Source: Morchella semilibera
Taxonomy: Eukaryota; Ascomycota; Pezizomycetes; Pezizales; Morchellaceae
Direction of reading: 5' to 3'
DNA: 64,000 nucleotides
Assembly: GCA_009192285.1 (NCBI GenBank)
Contig: WBVU01000004.1
Span: 806,001 to 870,000, forward strand
Position numbers and translations under genes: made by a program. Within the stretch, counting starts at the first letter, position 1. Every line of letters starts with the position of its first letter. Of the stretch, positions 12,333-22,534 are shown in pieces. Below the pieces are notes generated by a model. The model worked only from the letters and a program-made list of their open reading frames with translations, did no database searches and was not told where the DNA came from.

Positions 12333-13768
12333 ATGCAGGCTTCGGATTCACAGTCCATCGCTATTGACGAGAGCACTGTGAGCAATCCAAACGCTCAGCT
12401 ATGAATAAATGGAGACATCTCAACAAACAGTTAATGTGGACTGAATACTAGGACGACCAAGATTTTTATTACTCTGATTCCGAATCGTGAGTTAGCACCG
12501 CGGCTCTAGTCCTATTGGCAGTGTAGTTAACGAAAAAAAAAAAAAAATAGGAGTGTGGCGACCGAGAAGTCGACAAATACTTTGAAATCGTCAGTTTTCG
12601 GAGTAAGTATGAGAATTAATCCTTATTGTAAGATTACGCTCACGCTCTGCTAGTTATCGGTATGAAAATGGTCGTAGATACCATGCGTATCGGGATGGGT
12701 AGGCTCCCCCCCGCCTCTGTGGGAATAAATAGGTTAACAAACCAGGAAATACATGTTCCCAAATGACGACGCGGAGCAAGAAAGACTCGACATCATCCAC
12801 CACACATATCTTTTAATGCTAGATGGTGAGTTGCATATGGCACCCATCGGCCAAAATCCGGAAAGAATTTTGGACATTGGGACCGGCACCGGTATATGGG
12901 CAATCGATGCTGGAGAGTAAGTTCATCCTTTTTATTGCCAGCATAAGCGTAGAGAATACTAGATATTAATATGAGAACAATAGACGGTACCCAGACGCCG
13001 AAGTCATCGGGACCGATTTGAGCCCAATTCAGCCAGCGTGGTATGCACGAAACCCGCCACCATGGCAATTGGTTTATCTCCAGACGTACTGAAGGCTTGA
13101 CTAGGGTTCCGCCAAACGTACATTTCCAGATCGATGATGCAGAAAGCGAATGGACATGGGCCAAAGAATCCTTCGATATGATTCATATCAGACATTTAAG
13201 TGGTGCAATCAAGGATTGGGATGCTCTTCTAAAAGAGGTTTATAGGCGAGTAAAGTCAAACCCCCCAAATCGCCATCTAGTATTAATGGTAAATAGAAAT
13301 CTTAAGCCCGGAGGTTGGGTCGATCTCTCAGAATACGACATGCATCTCTTCAGTGACGATGGCACATATCATGAAGGGTTAGGCTTGTACAAATTTTACG
13401 ATCTGTTAAACCAGGCAGCCGCGCAATCTGGTAGTGTGCCCCACGGACAAGAAGGGGGGAAAAACTAACACAAAATAGGGCGGGTATTCAACATTGCTGG
13501 CTCCTTGAAACCTGTTATCGAAGGGGCGGGGTTTATCAATGTGAACCAGGAGACGAGAAAAATGCCGGTCGGAATATGGCCTGCTGATCAAAAACAGAAA
13601 ACTATAGGTGCATACATCTTGCTCACAGCAGAGAGTGCGTTTGACGCTTTCGGGATGAGACTGTTGACGAGTGTCCACGGAATGGAGGTGGCCGAAGTCA
13701 ATGAACTGGTGGACTCTGCTAAAAAGGGCGTTCATGACAGAAGGATTCATTCCTATACAAGACAGTAA
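12333..13768 (+). CDS. LaeA-like SAM-dependent methyltransferase
   Basis: Proposed exons: 12333-12377, 12452-12486, 12551-12589, 12654-12698, 12746-12916, 12984-13040, 13105-13433 and 13479-13768 (336 aa). Conserved blocks of the fungal TAM/LaeA-type family appear in order: YRYENGRRYHAYRDGKY, FPNDDAEQERLD, ILDIGTGTGIWAID (SAM-binding motif I), VIGTDLSPIQPAWVPPN, FDMIHIRHLSGAIKDW, LKPGGWVDL, RVFNIAGSLKPVIEGAGF and GIWPADQKQKTIG. Family members methylate small metabolites or act as regulators of secondary metabolism. A weak 42-nt in-frame intron (13256-13297) may also be removed, giving 322 aa. The 5' exons are inferred from a Ser/Thr-rich leader and phase only. No biosynthetic core gene is nearby, so a cluster role is not supported. 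Confidence 0.8.
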
Positions 13769-16041
13769 GCCGACTCAATCCTCACGTTGTGAATTTATTT
13801 TTATTCGGTATGAATGCTAATTGGGAGATAAAAGTCATCTTTATTGGGCACAAAAACCGTTCCCTTGATTTGGGGAAGAGAAAAAAAAAAAGAAAAAAAA
13901 ACTACTGATTAATTGGAATGTTTGTCTTTTTCTTATAGCAGAGTCCCCCCCCGGGATCGTATATTTTTATGGCATTAAACCAACATATAAACCAACATAA
14001 TCACGTACGGAAATCCTCCGTATCTACAGGCCCAGATAAATTTGGTGATAAGGAGAGCCAACCTTGACGATATTTCAAATTTGGTCAAAAGTCCTATGTC
14101 CAATATTCATGTACATTGTAGCTTGACAAAGAATCATAACCCCAATGGTTGTGATAAGGAACAGTTGCATTCGATCCTTTGCATGAGGGACTACACACTG
14201 AAGCGGGGAAGTGGGGAAGCGGGGGAAGTATGAGAAACGCGTCACAACAGTAAGGATATATTTGCTGGGAAATAAAGTAGGTCCCAACCCGGCTACTATC
14301 TGGCTCACCTTGGGACTATACTTTATTTTTCAGCAAGTACCTACTTCATATGTCAAGTCGAATTATAGACTTGACTTTGAACAATAGATCTGTGTGTGGA
14401 TGCGCGCCATGGGGTGACCGCTTAAACTTTTAAGCGCTTTGTTATCACTATTAACGTGACAAGCGCGGTCGTCAAAATAAAGTAGACTCGCTTATGGGGG
14501 TGGTACGCCGAACATGGGGGAATGCTAAACAGGCAAGTGTAGTTGGTTGCGACGTCGAGTCCCATAAGTCTAGTACCTGTACGCGCAGCAGGATACCGAG
14601 TACTGTATTTGGCATCGTAGCTACTCTACATGTACGTACATACTGTACTAATGGGTAAAAAGCTAAGCGCAAGAAGTGGAGGGGGGAAAAAATAGGTTGC
14701 TGCTGATGCTAGTGCCAGTTTGATAGCGACACCGTAGTACATAGCTGACTGATTGATTGATGTAAACAGTATAAGAAGATACATAAAGTACATATATATA
14801 TATATGCAGTAAATACCGTGCCAATCTTAGGGCTACCTTTTCATAGCAAATGTCTCCTATATGACGTATGAAACCAGTAATTAAGATAACTTTTTGTATC
14901 TAAAATTGTTAGGTACAATCCTTAAACCAGCTTTACAAATCTAATGGGAGTGTTAGTGTTAGCTATAGGGATATTTTATGATACGTACTTGATAGGGCAG
15001 AGCGCTCCATTCCCTCCGTGAACAATGATATTGAAACTGGAGCACCTTTCGATCAGGCTCTCTATCAACATATAGTTCTTCGAGTTGTTTAACGGGCCTC
15101 ATGGTACGTTACCCGTTAGTTGAAATTAGTACAACATTTTCAACGTCTTTGTGCATTCACAGGTACTACTACCCTAACCCTAACAATGTAGCTAATAAGT
15201 ACGTATGTATACTAGAGATTCTGGTATTTGTAAATCACAAGCTTCATCCGATAAAATAAAATCTATATCGGTGGATTCAAGTAGTATTATTTCGTGTTAA
15301 TGTCCCTATATATAAAGTTGTATGTAATTAAAAATTTGTCAAATGCAACTTATATTAGGTGGTATACTATGGTGCGGTAAACGTGTCAAAAGTGAAAATA
15401 ATACCAGCATTTATACCTTAAAGTGGGTAAAAGCACAGACCTTTTGACCAAAGGGGCTATATAATGCCCCATATATGAACACTGTCCACCGGTGGGGAAC
15501 CTCACCACCGGTGGTAGGTCACTTTACCACTAGTGGCAGCTATTTACCACCGGTGTGAAACTGTTGGTATTAATGATCATGCAGAATAAAGACTGAAAGT
15601 CAGCATTTATACTGAACAAGGACCGAAATTCAGTGCTTATACCACCAGTGGTGAAAATAATACCATGATTTATACCTATAATGTCACTTTTTATGAGTCC
15701 TATATATCGTCCACCAGTGGGGAACTTCATCACTGGTGGCAGGCACTTCACCACCGGCGGGAAACCTTCATAAGTGTTTGTATTAATGATAGCACAGCGT
15801 AAAGACTGAAATTCAGCGCCTATACCACCAGTGATAACTCACCACCGTTGGTAAATTACTTTTGACACATTTACCGCACAATACCAAAGAAGCGTTTAAG
15901 CCCCAGCCATGCACTGATTTTAAATTTTACTTTCTAGGGTCTATTCCAAAGTACGTCATGCATCCTTGAAAAACCTACTTTCAGACCTTACTTCTATAAG
16001 TTAACAATCTACCAGCAAGTAATATCATCGCTCTTAAAACC
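13769..16041. other. Intergenic region carrying an inverted-repeat element
   Basis: No gene seen. Notable content: poly-A tract near 13881-13901, a (TA)n run near 14791-14806, a telomere-like CCCTAACCCTAAC at 15172-15184, and the inverted-repeat element at 15372-15879. Confidence 0.5.
15372..15879. mobile_element. MITE-like non-autonomous DNA element with 22-bp TIRs
   Basis: The left end GTGCGGTAAACGTGTCAAAA (from 15372) is repeated inverted at the right end (15858-15879) with one mismatch over 22 bp. The flanks read GGTAT on the left and ATACC on the right, so the inverted repeat may extend further with a gap. There is no coding capacity. The interior holds two diverged direct copies of a unit of roughly 160-190 bp (about 15475-15660 and 15703-15860), each packed with variants of the palindrome CCACCGGTGG and sharing a GTATTAATGAT ... 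AAAGACTGAAA segment. I cannot name the superfamily; no clear target-site duplication was seen. Confidence 0.65.
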
Positions 16042-16215
16042 ATGCCGAGCTCCACAGCTTCGCACGAGGATACGATCGATCGATGCAGCACATGCAGTGA
16101 GATTATAATCAACTGTACCTGTTACGACGCTGAACCCGAGTCTGATCATGACTATGACGAGGCTGAGCTTACTTTAAGTGCAAAAGGTACCAACATATCC
16201 CCAGCATCTCAATAA
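16042..16215 (+). CDS. Short cysteine-rich protein, family member 1 (possibly truncated)
   Basis: 57-codon frame whose centre, TIDRCSTCSEIIINCTC, has the spacing C-x2-C-x6-C-x-C. The same spacing is found in the protein at 21445-22191 (CPACNGPARTCGC) and, except for the final Cys, at 20227-20589 (CIFCSRNVKVC). It also shares TID[KR]C with the first of these. An acidic Asp/Glu tail follows. An alternative model splices after 16192 or so to an exon starting near 16280 (branch site ATTAAC) and stops at about 16349. No signal peptide. Function unknown; paired cysteines suggest metal binding. It is about half the family length, so it may be a fragment. It starts about 160 bp beyond the inverted-repeat element. 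Confidence 0.45.
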   Translation: MPSSTASHEDTIDRCSTCSEIIINCTCYDAEPESDHDYDEAELTLSAKGTNISPASQ

Positions 16216-17295
16216 TTGCAGCTACAACCTTTATTTTTTTTATATTAACCAAAACCCCATTTTCCATGGTGGCAACAGGACCCACCACCTCCCCCAGGGT
16301 TGCAGACCAATGCATGGCACTTCAACGTCTTGAACAGTTCAGATACTGAGAAAGAATCATTTGTCCACGCCCAGAAGAGAACATGGAGGAGGCATTGTGA
16401 GTTCTTAAAGGCAAATGGGGAGGTGAGGCAGGCGCCGAGGGGGATAACAGATCTTCGAGAGGGTTAGAGTGGAGTAAAACAAGGTAAAATACTGTATCGC
16501 CCCGGTCAAGGTTAGCACTAACTGTGTGCACATCTAGTACTGGCTGTTGAAGTACGTCTTCCTTTCGGACCGGGGTGGTCTGGTGTGGGGACCGGCCTGC
16601 ATATATGTGTGTGGAAGTTATATGCATGGAGAATATCAGGGCTTACGTATGGTTACAGATCAAGATCCTAATATATTAGACCTTAAAGAGCTGTGAACAT
16701 CTAAGTCTCTGTAAATGTGCATGTAGTTACATGTAGTTACATGTACTTTATCTACTATGCCTATTCCAAGTTGAATAGATTCAAGGTCAAGGGCCATTTC
16801 ACGAGTGACATTTTGTGATGAGTATACAACACGCACCACACCCACCAACCAATAACAGCTCGCACAGTAGGTGCATGACCCCACAAAATATGATTGACAG
16901 AGAAGAGACATTTACTTTAATTTCATTTCAAACCCTAATCCACATGCTGCTTTGCTGGCTTACACACACTTTCAAAACCCGTCAAAACCCTAACCCACTC
17001 CACTTGCCCCGCTAATAACTATAGTACAGTTCCAACCCCCTCATAGACAAAATAGAGGGGGATGGATATTGAAATCCCAAGGTGTAGGAATCAGTAATAA
17101 TGGTGCAAAGAAGAAAAAAACCCCACGAAAAAAAATGGCGAAAGATGAAAGAAATTTTGCTGGCGTTTTGCCTGTATCATACATTGTTTTTTTTGCGCTC
17201 GAAGGGGAGGCACAAAAAAAGGTGAGACGAGTGGGTTGTCGATCTTTGACATTGATATATACCTAGAACGAGAGGAAGATCAGACAGCGGGGCCA
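16216..17295. other. Intergenic region, no gene seen
   Basis: Holds three closely spaced TACATGTA motifs near 16720-16746 and teloboxes (AACCCTAA) near 16931 and 16987. The right end is the 3' flank of UPS1. No coding frame with recognisable content. Confidence 0.45.
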
Positions 17296-18136
17296 TTACT
17301 TCCTCTCAGTCGGCGAATCGTCCATTAGCTCTCCTTCACCCCTCCAGGCTTTCTTCCATCTTTCCCATCCACCCTTTCTCTGCTCTCGGAGCACGCCAAC
17401 CATACCCCTCTCTCTTAGTTGCTCCAAGACGACCTTCATGCCCTCCCGGCTCCTGCCCAGACCCTCTCTCATTCTCCGTACCCCGACAATCTCAATGCTT
17501 CTCTGAACTGATCCCGTCGTCCAGCTGCTAAAGAAACTGCGCTTCTCCTCGGCATCCTTCACAGCTTTTCCGCTCCCAAGACGCGACTCGAAACGTACAA
17601 TCGTCTGCACGTCTGTCTTCCCCTCGGCGGTGGTCCGTTCGGCTGAGGGCGTGTAAACCTGCGACTCCACGACTGATAAAACACCCTCCCAGTCGAGATT
17701 GCGAGTTTCGGTCTCGAGACGCTGGTTCTTGACGTCGACGATTGAGTGCTCGAGGATGTAGGATTCCTTGATTTTAGGGAGGAATCGGGCGACACTAGCT
17801 GGAAGCTTTCCACGTTTAAGATGGAGACGGGTCAAGTGGAGGTTACCGGTAACAGGGTCGAGGCGGGAGGCGAGGGTGTCAGTGGAAATAACATGGGTCG
17901 AGTAAGGGCTGGAGATTGGAGTTAGATACAGCTTATGGACTGAATTGGTATTTACTCTACTGACTTGGGATAACGGAGAAAGTAGGCAAGTGTTACTGCT
18001 GGCCAATGGTAACTGTTGGTCCCATGGGATCATTAGCAATTAAGTAGTTATTAATGTTATGCAGCTACATGAGGGTGGTTCGAGACATGGGGGGATCGTA
18101 CTCATAAGAAAAAGCATTCTCATAAAACTTCACCAT
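17296..18136 (-). CDS. UPS1: PRELI/MSF1 family intermembrane-space lipid transfer protein (Ups1-like)
   Basis: Exons 18136-18102, 18012-17965 and 17908-17296 give 231 aa. The N-terminus MVKFYENAFSYDYHWPAV followed by LAYFLRYPNPYSTHVISTD is the signature start of the PRELI/MSF1 domain. GNLHLTRLHLKRGKLP, the TRNLD motif and the SFFSSWTTGSVQRSIEIVG helix follow. In yeast, Ups1 with Mdm35 carries phosphatidic acid across the intermembrane space to supply cardiolipin synthesis. The NPYSTHV, GNL and GKLP motifs fit Ups1 better than Ups2/Ups3. The C-terminal ~40 residues are Arg/Lys/Glu-rich and longer than in yeast. The short first exon is fixed by splicing GA|GTACGA to CAACAG|T, which rebuilds FSYDYHW exactly. 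Confidence 0.88.
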
Positions 18137-18851
18137 TTTTTTCGTCTTATTCCCTTTCGTGGGGCAGGCGGGTGAAAGTGGGAGTAAGCTCAATCAAGCT
18201 TTCAAATAGTTGCGGTAATCGTGTGCGAATTTAAGTTTACTGAGAATGCGGGGTTGCCACACACACGCACGAGCACACGTACACGCAGATCAGGGAGACT
18301 TGGAATTGTCACGATGACGCTGTTGAAACGCCTGTCTGGATGGCCGGTGGTTGACTAAGGATCGAAGGAACGGGGGAGAGGGAAGGGAAGAAGAGTCGCT
18401 CCGGATGAATATATTCCCACCCCTCGCTCTTTACGTCGGATGCTTTTTTCTCATTGTCGGACGGCGACGGCAGACGTCGGCAGCGGAGCCAAGGGGGGAA
18501 GGTGGGGGGGAAGAGTCCAAAGTCTTCTACATGCCTTGAATAGACAGAACTTAAGAGTGACAAAAGGGAGAAGTATGTACCTATTTGCAATTCGGTGGAC
18601 TATATAGAAATTCTAAATTCATGGCTATCTACAACGAGGTCCCTAGATTTTCAGATGATCTCGATGTCCCAGTCCCGTAGAAAATCGATTCTAAACCCAG
18701 CCCACCTCCTTGTCAAGTCCGATACCATTTGCAGCCCTCCATGTCCTTCACGTGATCGCCAAGCAAAACTCAAACCTCTTCCCAGAGCCTCACACCCCAC
18801 CAAAATTGCCTGTCCAAAACGCCAGAAATTACCTTCCTTCGCGCAGCCACA
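18137..18851. other. Shared divergent promoter region of UPS1 and MRP20
   Basis: 715 bp between the starts of two divergently transcribed nuclear genes for mitochondrial proteins. Contains GT/CA-rich DNA near 18260-18290. No coding frame with recognisable content; no specific factor site can be named. Confidence 0.45.
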
Positions 18852-19491
18852 ATGAAATTCGGAACCAAGCAGGTTTACCTGTACGTCGTGTAATATATTA
18901 CCAGTGTCCTGCGCCCAGCTAACCACTCCAATTGCATAGGCCTAGCTTTAGCATCGGTCTCCTGCGAAAACCTCACCTTCCGCCCAACTTCGTGCAGTTC
19001 ATCGTGCCGCTCAATCTCAATAAGCTTGACCTAAAGGATTATCTTTATCATGCTTATGGTGTCGAGTGCCTGAGCGTGCGATCGTACATTGAGCAGCAGA
19101 AGATTCAGTACTCAAAGCCGCATCTAGCAAACAAAAGATTGGAATGGTACCGGCCAAGGGCGATCAAGAAGATGACGGTAGAGTTGAAGGAGCCGTTTAT
19201 CTACCCCGAGGCACCGGAAGATCTCACGCCGTATGCATTTCCTGGTATTGAGGTTGAATGAGAGTAGAAAGTAGCTAACGTGGTGGGGCGGATAGATGGG
19301 GCAAGGACCGATTCGAACAGGTAGAGAAGACGAATAAGGCGTACCAAGAGAGCTTCTCACCAGATGTGGGCAAGAAGCCGAGCCCTATAAGATCGAAACT
19401 AAGAGAGCGTATGGCATATTTCGAGAGTATGCAGAAAAGCGGGCAGGTGCAGACAGAGACAGTTGAGGTTGAGAAAGAATTGAATGTCTAG
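18852..19491 (+). CDS. MRP20: Mitochondrial large-subunit ribosomal protein uL23m
   Basis: Exons 18852-18880, 18940-19230 and 19296-19491 give 171 aa. The fungal uL23m start MKFGTKQVYLPSFSIGLL is followed by FIVPLNLNKLDLKDYLYHAYGV, the core L23 fold, then KKMTVELKEPFIYP and DLTPWGKDRFEQ. Protein uL23m sits at the mitoribosome exit tunnel. The second intron uses the GTATGC donor at 19231: the obvious open frame beyond it is intronic, and only this donor joins in phase to WGKDRF. The C-terminal ~60 residues are a charged extension as in other filamentous fungi. Divergent to UPS1. Confidence 0.9.
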
Positions 19492-20226
19492 ATAGTCACG
19501 TAGATTTACTGGGCCCATAGGATATGCGAGATAGACCAAGTGGCACGTGTATATAATTGGATCAAAATTCAGCATGGTTTGAAGCTGCCGTTGGGCCGAG
19601 TGAGCTTTGGTGAATGAAGCACTTAAGTTGCAGTTTTGTCATAAGAAATCACTCGTTTTGTGTTTGATCGCGCAGGTTAGCTGGAGCTGTTTAGTCTGAC
19701 ACGAAACAAATGGGAAACGACTGGCTTAAACCAGAGGTTAAGCTCCCCGTCTCGTAACTAAGGAACCTAATAATACAGAAATTTATGTTAAAACTATCAT
19801 TTCCGCCACAAGCCAATAGTACCGTTACCTCTTAAGCAGCATATCGACCACGAGTAATTGGATACCCTTTAATTAAACAAAATCCTTATTCGCTACATAT
19901 GAAGTCTAAATAAACCACCCTTGAGAAGCATGTAGTGTCTCCAGGAATCCCGTGGACCGCAGAAAGTCTTTAAAATTTCAAGCCATCCCTCCCCAAACAA
20001 TCAAGATGAAATGCCCTGCGAGATTCCTAAAAAAAAAACCCCCCCCCCCAAGCGCAGGTTTTTCAAAATGCTTGAACACCACCACTTAGAACATGGTATA
20101 AATATATTTACCTCTAGCTCTCCGCAACCCTCTCCCCCATATCCAACGAAATACACATACGTATACAAGCAACACAGGCTCTGTCTATACCGGCACATAG
20201 ACGCACACATAACACCTATCATACCA
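19492..20226. other. Intergenic region, promoter of the cysteine-rich gene at 20227
   Basis: No gene seen. An A9-C11 junction lies near 20030-20050. A consensus TATA box is annotated separately. A frame from 20011 continues into the 20227 gene, but translating it would place the TATA box inside the coding region. Confidence 0.45.
20097..20106 (+). promoter_or_regulatory. TATA box
   Basis: TATAAATATA lies 121 bp upstream of the chosen ATG at 20227. It is one of the few consensus TATA boxes next to a gene in this window and supports the downstream start over the upstream in-frame ATG at 20011. Confidence 0.45.
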
Positions 20227-20589
20227 ATGACTACCAACAGCTCAAGAACGATCTGCAAATGTATCCCCGTTGCGATGGAAGTAAAAAGGTTTAAGGGCGA
20301 TGGTATCTATTACGAAATCGGCGTGGTTTTTCATCCAGGTTGTGAGGAGTGCAGTGAGTGTGAATGCACTTCTATCACCATGGCGGAGCTAGAGAGCGCA
20401 CGGTGGGAAGTATATGTTGGTGTGAACAAGAACTGTATTTTCTGTTCTAGGAATGTGAAGGTGTGTACGGACTTTGTGCAGATGGTGGATTATGGGGATG
20501 AAGTGGTTGTGGTAGAGAGTACTGCTGAAGGTGATGATTCCGGTGAAACTATGGAGTCCGTTGAAGTCTTACTAGCGAAGAAGCTGTGA
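20227..20589 (+). CDS. Cysteine-rich protein of unrecognised family, member 2
   Basis: 120 aa, single exon. Cysteines lie at about residues 10, 12, 39, 42, 45, 47, 70, 73 and 80. The pattern C-x-C (ICKC), then VVFHPGCEEC, then CIFCSRNVKVC parallels the protein at 21445-22191: KCTC, VILNAGCTAC, CPACNGPARTC. The two are therefore adjacent diverged paralogues. The tail is acidic. No signal peptide or membrane segment, so an intracellular, probably zinc-binding protein is inferred. Start chosen at MTTNSSRTICK, downstream of a TATA box; a 72-residue in-frame extension to 20011 is possible but low-complexity. Function unknown. Confidence 0.6.
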   Translation: MTTNSSRTICKCIPVAMEVKRFKGDGIYYEIGVVFHPGCEECSECECTSITMAELESARWEVYVGVNKNCIFCSRNVKVCTDFVQMVDYGDEVVVVESTAEGDDSGETMESVEVLLAKKL

Positions 20590-21444
20590 GTACCGAAGCT
20601 GCTTCTGCAGTTGAAGGGATAGTTTAACTTTATATAGCTGAACATTGTCTATGTATGGATGCCTTAGGATCTAAAGTGACAGAGTGAATTCATAAACCTT
20701 AGAAGTCGGATTTAAGAGCGAAAGATTTTAGGACTTACTCCCGTACGCTATTAGTCATAGAAAAAAAGGTGGGAGGATATTTTGGGGCCTTCAAGATGCA
20801 AAAACCAAGATAGTATCTTTCATGGCCATTTTCAAGGCACGTTTCTCACCCAGTCATAATCCCGAAAGTGTGTAAGAAACTGTAAAACATTGAGCCCAGT
20901 CAAGGGTAAGAGATATTAAAGCTCTGTCCCGTTCTGAGGAGGGCTCTGATTTGCAGTTACTGGGTACGTCTGGTGACTTTTTTGGAGCGACAACTTCTCC
21001 AGAAGGTCTTTCGCCCATACTATGGTCAGGTCTCCTAGCCAAATATCAGCCCCACCTTCAACGTTTCCTCTCCAATTTTCATCCTCCTTGCTCACCATTT
21101 TTCTTCACTCTTTCCGCTACTTACTTACTTTCCATCGCCATCAAACTCCCTCTAGGCATTAGATACATTGACGCTTATCAAATTTCGTATATGTTCAGGT
21201 AGCCTCGCTATTTGTTCATCCCAACAGCTCCACCAACTCCCACTAAAAGTTTCTAAAAGTCTATTTGAGCAGGAATTCCACTCAATCTGTAAGTTCCTTT
21301 CAACGATAACATTAACATCAACATGGGCAACATCAACATCATCACCGATCCATCTCACTCTATCGTTCACTGTAGCTGCTAATAAGTTTTAAATCATAGT
21401 TCTAAAAAGCAAAATCAAGACACGAATCTTGTACCATCTTTCAG
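20590..21444. other. Intergenic region, promoter of the cysteine-rich gene at 21445
   Basis: No gene seen. The right part (21040-21440) is C/T-rich with CATCAACATC-type repeats near 21305-21350, and could be a leader with a 5'-UTR intron ending at TTTCAG just before the ATG. Confidence 0.4.
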
Positions 21445-22191
21445 ATGAAGCCTCTTACTCCAGCAATCTCTAATGGCTCGGGCTCTAAGTCCAAGTTCCC
21501 GTTGGTGTTCACTAAGATTCTTGCTCCATACAAGCCCAAGCCCAAGTGTAAAGAGAGCTACCCCCAGGATCTTATTGAGAACAAATTCATCGAGGACGCT
21601 CCTAAGGTATGCGCAATTTAAAAATACCTGCTCAACTATCGAAACTGTGTAAGATTCTTTGGAATTGATGCTAATCTAGTCGTGATGGTGCAGGCGAGTG
21701 AAGCTGAAGTTACCACTATTGATAAGTGTACTTGCAAAACTGAGGACGATACCTGGGACCTGGATGAAGCCACTGTCATTTTGAACGCCGGCTGCACTGC
21801 ATGCAATATTGTTATCAACGAGATGACCCCTTCTGAAACCATCAAAATCGATAAAGAAATTCTGCCGGCTGATGACGGCTTCGAAGAAGTCGTCCTTGGC
21901 AGCTGTCCTGCCTGCAATGGCCCTGCCAGAACTTGTGGTTGTATTGACGCCAATCTTGGGCTCCCATTCGACCATGAGCTTGACGATTGCGGTTTTTGCG
22001 ATGAATCTCCAACCACAGTTATCCCTAGAAAAATCAGAGCAATCGAGCTTGAGGTCGATGATATCTATGACCCCATGAGCGATGGCTGTACTGATACTCT
22101 CAGGAGGGGATCATATGCCGGCGATCCTTACGAAAGGGTGGAGATCCATGAGGTTGGGTATACCTTCATCGATCACAAAACACAGAAATGA
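21445..22191 (+). CDS. Cysteine-rich protein of unrecognised family, member 3
   Basis: Exons 21445-21606 and 21694-22191 (219 aa), joined by an 87-nt intron with donor GTATGC and branch GCTAATC. The N-terminus is basic and proline-rich (FTKILAPYKPKPKCKESYP). Cysteines then lie at about 66, 68 (KCTC), 88, 91 (GCTAC), 125, 128, 135, 137 (C-x2-C-x6-C-x-C) and 153, 156 (CGFC), all in a strongly acidic background. This is five CxC or CxxC pairs, suggesting metal sites. It shares the pattern with the genes at 20227 and 16042. No secretion signal. I do not recognise the family and give no function. Confidence 0.65.
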
Positions 22192-22534
22192 TACTTCTTT
22201 AGGCTGCACTTGCTTTGGTCTAAAGCTGTCTCGATAAGAAAATGGGCTGGTGAAGGATGATGGCAACGGTGAGAAATATGCACAGGAACTTTATGTATAT
22301 ATTTGGATAGGCTATCGACAAATTACGCCGTTAGCTTAGATAAATATATTTCAGCCTGAATGCAACCGCCTGTATTAATTTCCACTGGAAGTAGTAAGTA
22401 TGAACACTGAGTATTATATAATAATGATGATCAAAAATCCACATAAAATCCTATAAATACGCCAATCTTTTTTTTCCAATATACCAAAGCAACCCTCTCT
22501 AAAACATCTCCTATAAACTGCTAGCCAGAGCGGT
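22192..22534. other. Convergent 3' flanks
   Basis: AT-rich DNA between the stops of the cysteine-rich gene and ERD1. Nothing else seen. Confidence 0.5.

Noticed and set aside
19231-19261. Frame continuing AYAFPGIEVE at the end of uL23m exon 2
   Set aside because: It is intronic: the GTATGC donor at 19231 joins in phase to WGKDRFEQ, matching the family.
20011-20226. Upstream in-frame ATG extending the 20227 gene by 72 residues
   Set aside because: The extension is Pro/His-rich, runs through an A9-C11 tract and contains the TATA box; the downstream start is better.
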